Positions 55,383 through 64,000 of a stretch of 64,000 nt of DNA are shown here, piece by piece. How positions within the stretch are numbered: position 1 is the first letter of the stretch; each line of letters begins with the position of its first letter. The notes under the pieces are model-generated. The model was not told the origin of the DNA and did no database searches. It saw only the letters and a program-made list of their open reading frames with translations. Source of the DNA: an uncultured Clostridium sp. (GTDB taxonomy: Bacteria; Bacillota; Clostridia; Clostridiales; Clostridiaceae); contig NZ_CAAGHK010000011.1 in assembly GCF_900769625.1 (NCBI RefSeq), positions 45,278-109,277 on the forward strand, in the 5' to 3' direction. A program made the translations under genes and the position numbers.

Positions 55383-55670
55383 TTGAAAATACTGATTATG
55401 AAAATAACACTGCGTGCATCATGGGTACACTCATTAAAAGAAAAAAGGATGGTTGTCAAAAGCCTCATTCAGAAACTAAAAAATAAATTTAACATCTCAG
55501 TTTCTGAAATAGAAAAACAGGATATTCACCAGACAATTGTAATTGGAATTACCGGCATATGTGCCGACAGTTCCCAGTCTGATTCAACTATGGAACACAT
55601 AATTACTTTTATTGAAACTAACACTGATGCTGAAATAATTGATATTTATGAAGATGAGGATACTTTCTAG
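55383..55670 (+). CDS. DUF503 family protein
   Basis: 95 residues, the family length. WVHSLKEKRMVVKSLIQKL and VSEIEKQDIHQTIVIGITGI match DUF503. Relatives lie near ribosome-binding factor genes in Firmicutes, but the function is not known. TTG start with AAAGGA upstream; an ATG five codons later lacks a site. Confidence 0.87.
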   Translation: MKILIMKITLRASWVHSLKEKRMVVKSLIQKLKNKFNISVSEIEKQDIHQTIVIGITGICADSSQSDSTMEHIITFIETNTDAEIIDIYEDEDTF

Positions 55671-55778
55671 CAAATTTCCTCATCTTTATACAGGTTCTAT
55701 AATAAATCTTCATTAAGCAAAAGAAATCATTAAACTTTTCTTGTTTAACCAGGAAATATAAATTATAATCTGTTATTA

Positions 55779-56645
55779 CTATTTTCTTTTCAAGCTTATT
55801 TTCTCACCTATTATAATACATTTCGAATTTTTTCCATGACCAATTTCTTCAGTCTTTATAATTGGCATATTGTCATCATTAACAATACTTTTCACAAGTT
55901 CTGTAATTGAGGGTGCATAATTTTTCTGTTCCATTTCAGTATAACTTCCAAGAATTATTCCCTTTATTTTCTTAAAAACTCCTAACTGTTTATACTGTAT
56001 TAAATATGTAACCATCTTGGGAACATCACCACTAAAACTCTCTAAAAATAGTATCTTACCTTGAAAATCCGGCATATATTCAGTTCCTGCAAGTTTTAAA
56101 AGACACCTTATATTTCCGCCAACAACAGTTCCCTCCATATAATTTCCTTGTATCCATTGATAATTAAATTTCAAAATTGAATCATTTCCATCTATGAATG
56201 TATCCTTAAAATTTCTCATCTGTTCACTGCCACAAGACTCAACAAGATTTCTTATCTGATATAAATATGATTTTTCATCTGCCCTGCTGTATAAGGAATT
56301 TACAATAACCGTCAGATCGCTATAACCAAAGTATGGTTTACTGTTTTCTTTTATTTCATCAAAATTCAGATATTCTAAAATCTCATTAGCTAAATCTCCT
56401 CCTGATACATCAAATATTGCTTTAATATTTTTGTCTCGATAAAACTCCATCAATACATTTGCTTTTTCCTTACCTGTGCCATTAAATACTGAATTTTTTA
56501 TATATATATTTTCGCTGATACATGCAGTAAGTCCCATTTCATTTAAAGCATTTATTAATTCAGTTATCTTTTCCTTCATGTTTTCATTCAGACCATTTGA
56601 ACATGCTACTATTCCTACATAATCTCCCTTTGATAATATTTTCAT
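55779..56645 (-). CDS. S66 family LD-carboxypeptidase / MccF-like peptidase
   Basis: 288 residues. Nucleophile Ser109 in FGYSDLT, a Glu in LFLESFSGD near 200, and His in EIGHGKNSK near 269 form the Ser-Glu-His triad of this family. It cleaves L,D-bonds of murein tetrapeptides or inactivates microcin C-like compounds. No signal peptide, so a cytoplasmic recycling role. ATG after GAGGAGG. Confidence 0.9.
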   Translation of the reverse strand: MKILSKGDYVGIVACSNGLNENMKEKITELINALNEMGLTACISENIYIKNSVFNGTGKEKANVLMEFYRDKNIKAIFDVSGGDLANEILEYLNFDEIKENSKPYFGYSDLTVIVNSLYSRADEKSYLYQIRNLVESCGSEQMRNFKDTFIDGNDSILKFNYQWIQGNYMEGTVVGGNIRCLLKLAGTEYMPDFQGKILFLESFSGDVPKMVTYLIQYKQLGVFKKIKGIILGSYTEMEQKNYAPSITELVKSIVNDDNMPIIKTEEIGHGKNSKCIIIGEKISLKRK

Positions 56646-56847
56646 CTTTATCCTCCTCAGATATACTCCTGTATGTATTCTTCAATAATCTATAAATTAT
56701 CATTCTATAATATAAATAATATGATATTATCTATAAAAAAATCAATGTTATGTATATAAAACTTTCTAACTAAGCTCCTGTTTCCATCTAACTGTTATTC
56801 TGCTTTTACCCCCTGTTTAACATTAGTATTTGCTTGATATATAAAAG

Positions 56848-56890
56848 CCCCCTCGTAGATATTTAATAATCATAATATCTACAAGGGGGG
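56848..56890 (-). terminator. Terminator of NADH oxidase gene
   Basis: CCCCTTGTAGATAT-type arm paired with ATATCTACGAGGGG (one mismatch), 15-base loop, then a T-rich tract on the minus strand, 27 bases after the stop. Confidence 0.85.
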
Positions 56891-56916
56891 TGAAATAACT
56901 ATTCTCTAGTTTTTAT

Positions 56917-58251
56917 TTATTGAAGTGCCTTTAAAGCTACAGTATTTAATAAGCTCCATGGTTTATTGAAATGAGGCTGGAAGAAGAAATCAGTCATTGC
57001 CAGTTCTTCAACAGTCATTTCATTTTGAATAACTACTGATAAAGTATTCATATATTGAGTAAGATCAACATTTGAGCATATCTGTCCGCCAATTACTCTT
57101 CTGCTGTCCTTATCAAAGACAAGCTTTATTGTAGCAGCTTCATAAGTTGGCATAAATTCTGGTCTGTAATTATCTGTTATCATTACGCTGCCGGCATTTA
57201 TAGAAGTTGTCAATTTTGCTCCCTCTTCGGTTAAACCTGTTGATGCTATGCACTTGTCATATATTTTTATTCCTGAAGTACCCTGAGTACCCATATATTT
57301 AAGTATTGGTTTCATAATATTTTTAGCTACTAGTGTTCCCATTCTGACAGCATTTGTTGCTAGAGGAATATATCTTTCTTCTTTAGCTGGATTATATTTT
57401 ACAACACAACAGTCTCCAGCTGCAAAAACATCTTCTCTGCTTGTTCTCATATATTCATCAATGATTATTGCACCATTGTTTAGTGTATCTAATTTTCCTT
57501 TAACAAGCTTTGTATTTGGTGCAAATCCGATACATAATACAACTAAATCACCTTGATACGTACCATTATCTGTTACTACTTCTGTTACTTTTCCGTTTTC
57601 TCCATTGAACTTTTGAACCTTTTCACCTAAAACAAGGTTTACTCCTCTGTCTGCAAATTCTTTTTCTGCAATATCAGTAAATTCCTTATCAAGGTATTTA
57701 GCCATTATTCTATTTTCAGCATCTATAAGAGTAACTTTCTTACCCTGCATTTCAAAAGCTTCAACTAATTCAACTCCAATATATCCTGCACCAATAACAA
57801 TTACATTCTGAGCATCTTTTGCTTTTTCAATAATATTTAATGCATGATCATAGTTTTTGCATAAAACTATATTTTCAAGGTCTCCACCTTCAAATTTTGG
57901 TACTATCGGCCATGAACCTAAAGTTAAAACTAATTTGTCATAGCTGTCTATGAATTCTTCCCCTGTAATAAGATTTTTAACTACTATATTTTTAGCATCA
58001 AAATCTATATCTAAAACTTCATGCTTCATTTTTGTTGTTACACCGCTTTTAGCTAAATTTTCTGGTGAATTATAAAATAAGCTTTCAGTATTTTCTATAA
58101 CCTTTCCTACATTTAATGCTATACCACATGATAAAAATGAAATATTATCATTTTTTTCATAAATAGTTATTTCACTTTCTGGATATAATTCCTTTAAATT
58201 AACTACGGCTGCTGTACCTGCATGTGTACATCCTGCTACTAATATTTTCAT
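56917..58251 (-). CDS. NADH oxidase / CoA-disulfide reductase family flavoprotein
   Basis: 444 residues. Two dinucleotide domains: FAD motif VAGCTHAGTAAV at 4-15 and NAD motif VIGAGYIGVELVEAF near 152. The active cysteine is Cys42 in SFLSCGIAL. FAD-binding VFAAGDCCVV is near 290. The N-terminus is closest to water-forming NADH oxidase (Nox), which removes O2 by a four-electron reduction; CoA-disulfide reductase is the alternative. It would protect an anaerobe from oxygen. GGAGGAG before ATG. Confidence 0.9.
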   Translation of the reverse strand: MKILVAGCTHAGTAAVVNLKELYPESEITIYEKNDNISFLSCGIALNVGKVIENTESLFYNSPENLAKSGVTTKMKHEVLDIDFDAKNIVVKNLITGEEFIDSYDKLVLTLGSWPIVPKFEGGDLENIVLCKNYDHALNIIEKAKDAQNVIVIGAGYIGVELVEAFEMQGKKVTLIDAENRIMAKYLDKEFTDIAEKEFADRGVNLVLGEKVQKFNGENGKVTEVVTDNGTYQGDLVVLCIGFAPNTKLVKGKLDTLNNGAIIIDEYMRTSREDVFAAGDCCVVKYNPAKEERYIPLATNAVRMGTLVAKNIMKPILKYMGTQGTSGIKIYDKCIASTGLTEEGAKLTTSINAGSVMITDNYRPEFMPTYEAATIKLVFDKDSRRVIGGQICSNVDLTQYMNTLSVVIQNEMTVEELAMTDFFFQPHFNKPWSLLNTVALKALQ

Positions 58252-58445
58252 ATATACTCCTCCAAATAATTATCTTTAGTTAAACATTGTTAATAAATAA
58301 TCAATCTATTGTGATAATTTTATACCATCTTTCTTAAAAAGTAAATACTATTTAATAATAATTATTTATAAAATAAAATTATTTTTAACTTATATAAAAA
58401 ATCTAATAAACCTGTCATTTAACAGATTCATTGGATTTGTTATTT

Positions 58446-59018
58446 TTATACCATTGCCCCTGAATCTCCCACATAATAACTACCAATCCATGTATTTCGG
58501 GCCATCTGTCCGTTAGAATAAAGGTAATACCAATTTCCTTTATAGTTTACCCATCCAGTCTGCATGATACCATTTCCATCCATATAGAACCAATATCCAT
58601 TGACCAGCTTCCATCCAATACCTGGTGCATTATTTTCAAGATAAATCCAATTTCCATCGCTTGCTCTGCCCCATTTTGCATTACTTCCTGGAATTGCAGT
58701 CATACTTACTATATCACTTGCACTTACTGGACCAACCTGATCATATTCATAATTTTCTATCACTTCATAATCATCTTCATCATCGTCATCAACACTAGGT
58801 GCATTGGGTGCAGAAAATGTATTTTTGCCTGAATTCACATATTGAACACTTTTTGCTATATCATTTGCCCAAAATCCTGGTCTTCTATTTGCTATTTCTT
58901 CTTTAGTATAATTATCCTTACTGCTGCTTGAGCTTGACTTTGAACTAGCAGCATTAGCACAGACTCCCTGTAACATTAATAGAGATACTAACAAAGTAAG
59001 AATTTTAAATTTTTTCAT
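58446..59018 (-). CDS. Secreted cell-wall-binding (choline-binding-type) protein
   Basis: 190 residues. Signal peptide MKKFKILTLLVSLLML ending at ANAA (near 24), then a Ser-rich tract (SSKSSSSSSK), an Asp/Glu run (DDDDEDDYE), and C-terminal repeats WKLVNGYWFYMDGNGIMQTG and WVNYKGNWYYLYSNGQM, the pattern of cell-wall binding (CW_binding) repeats. So it is exported and attached to wall polymer. No catalytic domain is present. Start at ATG 59018, nine bases after GGAGG. Confidence 0.9.
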   Translation of the reverse strand: MKKFKILTLLVSLLMLQGVCANAASSKSSSSSSKDNYTKEEIANRRPGFWANDIAKSVQYVNSGKNTFSAPNAPSVDDDDEDDYEVIENYEYDQVGPVSASDIVSMTAIPGSNAKWGRASDGNWIYLENNAPGIGWKLVNGYWFYMDGNGIMQTGWVNYKGNWYYLYSNGQMARNTWIGSYYVGDSGAMV

Positions 59019-59201
59019 CTTTATCATCCTCCACGTAATATAGAAAATATACTTAAAAATATTTCCCTACGATATACTCATAAAAATTAAAATATATCTT
59101 GTACTTTCTTAAATAAATATAATACTGTTTCTATTTCTAGATATATCATATTTATTTATCGATAAAATAATTCTTACCTTGATAAGTATTGCTAATTATT
59201 T

Positions 59202-60164
59202 TTATACTAAAAATGTACTTTCATCTATCCATTGATACTGCGGCCTTATTATTTTTAAATCATCGGCAAGTTTATATAAAGCTTCATCCTTCTGTTTACA
59301 TTCAAGCATTACATCAAAATCTCTATCCAGAATTTTTGCTTTTTCAATAAACTCTGCAAAAGCTGATGCTTCTATATAATCTGCATGTTTTCTATCATTT
59401 TCATATTCTCTTGGTGATGAGAAATGAATTTTAGGTGGAAGTTTTTCATTATTCCATGTATTAAAAACACTTTCCAAAAATTCTTCAAGCTTTTCTCCAT
59501 TGTTATTGCAGTTATGATGATGTACATCAAGAACCATAGGTATATGTAGTGTCTTACACAGACTTAATACTTCTTCTGCTGTATATGTCTTATCATCATT
59601 TTCAATAATCAGCCTAGATGTTATTTCATCTGGATAGTTTGTAAAATTCTTGATAAATCTCTCAATGCCTTCATTCTTTCCTCCAGTTGCACCTCCAACA
59701 TGTAGAACCATTTTACCATTCTTATAATTCATATCTTCAAACCATTCTGTCTGGCATATGAGATTAATTTTAGTATTTGCTACCACCCTCGGATTAGTAC
59801 TGTTTAATACATTAAACTCATCAGGATGCGTATCAACTCTCATATCATTATCCTTAATTATACGTCCAATATATTCAAAATCTTTCTTAAATATCTCCCT
59901 ATGTCCCCAATATCCAACTTCAGGGTGAGTTACAAGAGGAATTAAGGCAGATGTTATCCTATAGAAATGTATATTATTTTCCACATTATATTTCAAAATT
60001 GTTCCAAGATCATTTAAATTTGATAAAGCAACGCTTTTTAGTTTTTTTAATCTCTCTTCTTTACTATTTAATTTACTATAATTCTTAAATGTCACCGAAC
60101 TTGAACTAGTAACCTTTTTTCCTAATTTCATTGATACTGCAACATAACCAAGTCTTATTCTCAT
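59202..60164 (-). CDS. uvsE: UV DNA damage endonuclease
   Basis: 320 residues. N-terminus MRIRLGYVAVSMKLGKKVTS, then DTHPDEFNVLNS, LILVxHVGGATGGK-type HVGGATGG, MVLDVHHHNCN and HFSSPREYENDRKHADYI are the metal-binding steps of the UVDE TIM barrel. It nicks 5' of UV photoproducts and other lesions, an alternative to UvrABC common in spore formers. CAAGGAG ribosome site. Confidence 0.94.
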   Translation of the reverse strand: MRIRLGYVAVSMKLGKKVTSSSSVTFKNYSKLNSKEERLKKLKSVALSNLNDLGTILKYNVENNIHFYRITSALIPLVTHPEVGYWGHREIFKKDFEYIGRIIKDNDMRVDTHPDEFNVLNSTNPRVVANTKINLICQTEWFEDMNYKNGKMVLHVGGATGGKNEGIERFIKNFTNYPDEITSRLIIENDDKTYTAEEVLSLCKTLHIPMVLDVHHHNCNNNGEKLEEFLESVFNTWNNEKLPPKIHFSSPREYENDRKHADYIEASAFAEFIEKAKILDRDFDVMLECKQKDEALYKLADDLKIIRPQYQWIDESTFLV

Positions 60165-60417
60165 AATAATACTCCTTGTATTTTTAATTATTCAATGCTA
60201 TTTTTCTCACATTGACTGAATTAAATACACATAAAAACAGCCCCTTTAACAATAAAGAGATCCGAATTATAAAAAGGATTTATGAGCTTTATAACAGAAC
60301 ACGTTTGCATTAAAACTGCATAATTAATCTCAATCATTATTATATGACTAAAAATATAGTATGTAAACATTTAAATATATTGTTTTCACATTTTTTCAGC
60401 AGATTTTCACACAATAT

Positions 60418-60840
60418 TTATTTTATTATATTCAAGATATTATCAACATTACTTTTTACAGTAAAAATTATATTTTCATCTATTCGTATTTTAGTTTCGT
60501 TTTCATTTATTTTAACCTGGTTGATTGTCAGATTATTTGATGACAACTCTCTATATCTGCCTGCCGAAATATCTACATTGAACTTTTTATCATTAACACC
60601 AGTTAATTTTACTAAAGTTTCCTTTTTATCATCCTCATTGATTTTTATATGAATTATATTATCTTTTTTACTTCTGCATCCGCTTAAATTACTATCTGGA
60701 ACTTTTACTATCTCAGCTTTACCAGTTACAGTCATCCATCCTCCGCTAAGTGCCGACTTAATAAGTATGTCTAGCTCATTATTGTCACCTATCTTTTTCA
60801 AAGCATCTCCAAGTTCATTTATTGTAAATTCAAATTTCAT
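60418..60840 (-). CDS. Hypothetical protein, 140 aa
   Basis: Starts MKFEFTINELGDALKKIGDN at ATG 60840 with GGGAG about nine bases upstream; two upstream in-frame ATGs give an odd hydrophobic head and lack a site. Mixed alpha/beta with a GWMTVTGKAEIV strand pattern. No motif, signal peptide or family recognised. Alone between uvsE and small ORFs. Confidence 0.65.
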   Translation of the reverse strand: MKFEFTINELGDALKKIGDNNELDILIKSALSGGWMTVTGKAEIVKVPDSNLSGCRSKKDNIIHIKINEDDKKETLVKLTGVNDKKFNVDISAGRYRELSSNNLTINQVKINENETKIRIDENIIFTVKSNVDNILNIIK

Positions 60841-60964
60841 TCCTTCATCTCCCATAAAATAATTTTCAATATAATTATAATACAATAATATCATTCTTAA
60901 CAATCTAATAATTATTATTGCTACATATTTCAGAAAAAACAGCCTGTATTGTATAAATTCTCAA

Positions 60965-61004
60965 TAATAAAAACATGAGGAAACATTAGCTCATGTTTTT
61001 ATTA
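60965..61004 (-). terminator. Terminator of the 44-aa small gene
   Basis: A perfect 15-bp stem TAATAAAAACATGAG and complement, ten-base loop, 23 bases past the stop at 61027. Confidence 0.85.
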
Positions 61005-61026
61005 TTTGTTTAGTACTTAAAATATT

Positions 61027-61161
61027 CTAAATTTTAAAATCAGTTGGATCATATTTCTTTGCTTTTGGTTCACCAAAAACAGCTCTCACACTTTCATCCT
61101 GTGAATTATGACTTACATGTTTCTTTTTTCTTTCATTATCAGCTTTCATTTTTTTGCTCAT
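61027..61161 (-). CDS. Small basic protein, 44 aa (CPC_1213-like)
   Basis: ATG behind GAGGTG five bases upstream. The 44 residues start MSKKMKADNERKKKHVSHNS and go on QDESVRAVFGEPKAKKYDP; no gaps. It resembles the small CPC_1213-type family of clostridia in its Lys-rich head and ESVRAVFGEP motif; this match is from memory. It is framed by strong terminators on both sides. Function unknown. Confidence 0.65.
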   Translation of the reverse strand: MSKKMKADNERKKKHVSHNSQDESVRAVFGEPKAKKYDPTDFKI

Positions 61162-61242
61162 AAACATCACCTCATTACTAGATTGTACACTTATACATAA
61201 TTTATACTCTTTTTAAATCAATTATATTTCCCAGGAAAAGTA

Positions 61243-61289
61243 AAACGTTATAGTTACATAAGAATATTATCTATGTAACTATAACGTTT
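61243..61289 (-). terminator. Strong 18-bp hairpin after the 48-aa gene
   Basis: AAACGTTATAGTTACATA (61243-61260) pairs perfectly with 61272-61289 around an 11-base loop; it follows the 48-residue gene's stop at 61293. Confidence 0.75.
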
Positions 61290-61292
61290 ATT

Positions 61293-61439
61293 TTAAAAAT
61301 GATCTTTTTCTTTATGTGGTGGTGCCCCTATCTTTTTACCGTCAATAATACCCAGATTGGAATTATTCTTTGGCTCCATTTTTCTCCTCTCCGCATTAGA
61401 TTTTGGTCTGTCATTCATTCTATTTTTGTTGTTGTCCAA
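61293..61439 (-). CDS. Small hydrophilic protein, 48 aa
   Basis: TTG start with GAGGTG six bases upstream. The frame reads MDNNKNRMNDRPKSNAERRK, then NNSNLGIIDGKKIGAPPHKE, uninterrupted, and stops right at a strong hairpin. Likely a real small cytosolic or spore protein; family unknown. Confidence 0.6.
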   Translation of the reverse strand: MDNNKNRMNDRPKSNAERRKMEPKNNSNLGIIDGKKIGAPPHKEKDHF

Positions 61440-61506
61440 TTATATCACCTCAAATTTATAATGCACCTTTATTAATTTTTTATACAGAAGATAGTCTGCT
61501 AAAAGA

Positions 61507-62580
61507 TCAGCCCATGTTTTGTTTTTGACTATTCTTTGGCTCAAGCTGTTTCTTTATGAGCTTGTTACCAGATTTATATATTATTCCTTCTGAATAAATC
61601 TGAACAAATTCGCCTTCATAATTTATTGTCTTTTTTCTTGTCAGTTCAGTAACTGATTTTGTCTCACTGTCATTGACATAGATTTTACCAGAATAATCTA
61701 TACATATATCTTCCTTTGGTACAGCTTTTGAAAGTGATAATATGTTCCACTTTAATTCATCTTTATTGAGCATTGTATAATATATCTTTGTTATTTTTCC
61801 ATCTAATTCTTCACCAAAATAAACATAATCATTGATATCAGTTCCTAATATTCTTGATTTAGTCACATTTGGTATTTCTATATTGTCTGGACTATTGAGA
61901 ATTGTAACATTATCTCCCATTTCCATTACACAATTAGCATTAGTAGTAGGAACAACTATATCTCCAATATCCTTATTTTCTCTTACAATTGTCATCTGAT
62001 TCATAACATTTAATGAATATAAGTCGCTTCTACCATTTTGTTTTTTCACTTTAATATAAAAAACATTAGTAGCTGTTGAAAATTCAACATTTTCAATAAT
62101 GTCACTATTGTTTTTTACTGGAATCTTAATTTCATTGTAATTAAAATCAACAATGCTTGTTACTGTTGATTTCTTAGCATTATAAGAAACTGGTTCATAA
62201 AATGTATCACCATTTTCTTTAATTTTCTGAATGACTATCATGCTGTTTCCTTCAGTAAGCCATTTATAAAATAAAACCTGCCCCTTATTATCGGGATTAA
62301 ATGTGCTTTCTTTTTTCTGCTCAGAATCAAAAACTTTAAGTTCACCATCTTCAAGATAGGCAGCAAATCTTCCATCATGTGATACTGAAAGATTTTTTAT
62401 TCCGCTTTTTATTTCAATTTCTTCATTGTCTTCTTCTGGTTTTTGCTCATTTTCTTCAACCTTTTCAGCTTTTATTTCATAATCAGTAGCCAGATATACA
62501 TTTTCTAAATATAAAAATGCACTCTGCTGTATTACTAATGCTACTAAGGTCCAAACTACTATTCTCAATAAATTTTTCAT
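61507..62580 (-). CDS. Membrane-anchored beta-propeller-like protein
   Basis: 357 residues from ATG 62580, which has AAGGA eight bases before it; an ATG ten codons upstream lacks a site. One N-terminal span (LLRIVVWTLVALVIQQSAFL, about 4-23), an acidic linker (EKVEENEQKPEEDNEEIE), then repeats such as SVSHDGRFAAYLEDGELKVF that suggest an extracellular propeller. It lies 124 bases after the phosphodiester glycosidase gene on the same strand and is probably a partner in envelope assembly. Family not recognised. Confidence 0.75.
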   Translation of the reverse strand: MKNLLRIVVWTLVALVIQQSAFLYLENVYLATDYEIKAEKVEENEQKPEEDNEEIEIKSGIKNLSVSHDGRFAAYLEDGELKVFDSEQKKESTFNPDNKGQVLFYKWLTEGNSMIVIQKIKENGDTFYEPVSYNAKKSTVTSIVDFNYNEIKIPVKNNSDIIENVEFSTATNVFYIKVKKQNGRSDLYSLNVMNQMTIVRENKDIGDIVVPTTNANCVMEMGDNVTILNSPDNIEIPNVTKSRILGTDINDYVYFGEELDGKITKIYYTMLNKDELKWNILSLSKAVPKEDICIDYSGKIYVNDSETKSVTELTRKKTINYEGEFVQIYSEGIIYKSGNKLIKKQLEPKNSQKQNMG

Positions 62581-62703
62581 CTGGCTAATCCTTTCATAGT
62601 AATTTTTCATGTAAGCATATGTATATGATAAACTTCCTATACCAGCCTGTAATATATGCTTTTTTCATATTATTTTTCATATTAACTAAATAAACATTTT
62701 GTA

Positions 62704-63732
62704 TTATTCAACATAAAATGCTGTTGCAACACTTCTTTCTCCATTCCATGCATTTGGTGAATTTATTACTTCACCTTTATAATACATTGTTGATGAATAA
62801 CCTCCATCAAGTGCTCCTGCATTGACAGCCCCTCTCTCCATCATTATTTCCTGAACATCATAAAGACTTGCACCTGGTGCTGATATTTTCCTTCCATCGA
62901 TTACAAGAAATATTACAGTTCCATCTTCCTTCTGGCCAACTGCTGTTCTTGGATTTAGTCCTTCAGCCATCTTATCCTTGATCTGTCTTACTCCATTTAT
63001 TATTATATTAGGTCTTCTGAAACACATTGCTTCACGTACATCAAGTTTTTCAAGGTCTCTTAACGAATGGTCGCCAACAATCAGCTTACCTAATTTTGTA
63101 AAAGCAACAACATTTTCTATTTTATCTCTATCTATATTTTCAGTAGGATATACTACTTTCCCATTGGAAATTACAAATCCGCCAGGTCTTGCACCTGTTC
63201 CAGCATACAGAGTACCATCACTTGATTCATCAACAAACGCACCGCCGTTAATTGCTGCTATTGCATTATGCTCTTCCGCCATATCACTTGTTTTCTGACC
63301 AAGCTTTTCAAGATACTTTGTCATTGCAACCTTTATGCTGCATGGATTCTTTATTTCAAGTATATATGCCTCATATCTGTCTGTCTTTATATTATATTGT
63401 TCAATTTCAGTTCCACTGGTATATTTAACATTTACCTTATCAATGTCCTGCTTTATTTCCTTATCATCAGGCTGAACCTCTGCTGCTGTTTCTTTTATTC
63501 CCAGAAGGTTATTGATAGTATCTTGAGACATATTATTTGTAATCCAATAAGCATGCCTTGTAGCAAGAATTGTATTAATAAAAGCTCTTCTTGTATTTTC
63601 ATATGGGCCAAAGAATAATACAATAGGTGTTGTTATCCCTAAAAAAACAACTATATAAAAGATTGATACAAAAAAGACTAATGCTCTGAAGCCTCTTCTG
63701 CTTTCCTTGTCACTCCTTTTCTTCCTCGTCAC
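62704..63732 (-). CDS. Phosphodiester glycosidase (NAGPA-domain) membrane protein
   Basis: 342 residues from GTG 63732, eight bases after GGAGG; a TTG ten codons upstream lacks a site. A basic head (TRKKRSDKESRR) and one membrane span (about 14-42, ALVFFVSIFYIVVFLG) precede the domain. The signature AIAAINGGAF, GLNPRTAVGQKEDGTVIFLV and NAGALDGGYSSTMYYKG is that of phosphodiester glycosidases. The domain acts outside the membrane on sugar phosphodiesters, probably a cell-surface polymer. Followed by the propeller gene. Confidence 0.9.
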   Translation of the reverse strand: MTRKKRSDKESRRGFRALVFFVSIFYIVVFLGITTPIVLFFGPYENTRRAFINTILATRHAYWITNNMSQDTINNLLGIKETAAEVQPDDKEIKQDIDKVNVKYTSGTEIEQYNIKTDRYEAYILEIKNPCSIKVAMTKYLEKLGQKTSDMAEEHNAIAAINGGAFVDESSDGTLYAGTGARPGGFVISNGKVVYPTENIDRDKIENVVAFTKLGKLIVGDHSLRDLEKLDVREAMCFRRPNIIINGVRQIKDKMAEGLNPRTAVGQKEDGTVIFLVIDGRKISAPGASLYDVQEIMMERGAVNAGALDGGYSSTMYYKGEVINSPNAWNGERSVATAFYVE

Positions 63733-64000
63733 ATTATTTTCCTCCAAAACATAATAATTCAACTTTTCATATTTAACGAAACTTCAATAAATTATTATAC
63801 CACACTTAAAACTGATATGTATTACATTTTTATTATTCACTCTTTAAAAGCAAATATTTTCCTGTAACATTCTATTGCAATGATACAATTATATATCAAA
63901 TTATGTTAATGTCTATTTTTAATATATATATTTTAATAAAGAAAATTCATTATAGTTATCATAGTTTTACACAAAATATGTTTAGAATTATTTTGTGAGG
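63733..64000. other. AT-rich end of window
   Basis: No gene with a ribosome site is seen. The region presumably holds the promoter of the glycosidase gene on the minus strand. Confidence 0.4.

Overview
This window looks like a chromosomal stretch from a spore-forming, low-GC anaerobic Firmicute, most likely Clostridium sensu stricto. The reasons are very AT-rich intergenic DNA, strong AGGAGG-type ribosome binding sites with frequent TTG and GTG starts, T-box leaders on aminoacyl-tRNA synthetase operons, an L20-type leader on infC-rpmI-rplT, and spore genes (an alpha/beta SASP, ytxC, a pdaB-like deacetylase). The species assignment is inference. I see no CRISPR array, insertion sequence, prophage or replication origin.

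Layout. 1-3.4 kb: the tail of an out-of-window gene, then a cluster of three unfamiliar proteins, including a 600-residue protein full of Gly-Gly-X-Gly-Gly tracts. 3.5-5.6 kb: a UPF0210/ACT pair and a small membrane protein. 5.8-9.9 kb: a heterodimeric ABC exporter. 10-11.1 kb: two small unknowns. 11.3-15.2 kb: pheST behind a phenylalanine T-box. 15.3-20.5 kb: a YhiN-type flavoprotein, a decayed MATE gene, an RNA methyltransferase, and a KtrAB-type K+ uptake pair. 20.5-22.8 kb: infC-rpmI-rplT and ytxC. 23-26.5 kb: a DUF6873-like protein, tRNA-Cys, a broken small gene, hslO, a methyltransferase and a SASP. 27-29 kb: dapA-dapB. 29-40 kb: two complete oligopeptide/nickel-type ABC importers, head to tail. 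40.7-43 kb: a patA-like aminotransferase and dapH, divergent. 43-46.8 kb: an SSB-like protein, PdaB-like deacetylase, DUF4364 protein, YncE-like propeller and TSCPD protein. 47-50.3 kb: folC and a large unknown. 50.6-55.1 kb: terC and valS behind a valine T-box. 55.4-63.8 kb: DUF503, S66 peptidase, NADH oxidase, a cell-wall-binding protein, uvsE, several small proteins and a phosphodiester glycosidase-like membrane protein.

How the genes fit together. dapA, dapB, dapH and the patA-like gene give four steps of the acetylated diaminopimelate branch, which feeds lysine and peptidoglycan; dihydrodipicolinate is also the precursor of spore dipicolinate. The two peptide importers supply amino acids. 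Translation is heavily represented, and three of its transcription units carry recognisable leader RNAs.

The most striking observations are: (1) valS is cut by one in-frame TAG in place of a conserved Trp codon, otherwise intact behind an intact T-box; (2) a MATE gene has both a premature TGA and a missing second half, and a small gene near 24.2 kb appears frameshifted; (3) infC probably starts at AUU; (4) a two-module family of palindromic interspersed repeats lies beside several operons; (5) a glycine-rich, PGRS-like protein sits in an unfamiliar three-gene cluster; (6) several small genes under 60 codons are well supported by ribosome binding sites.
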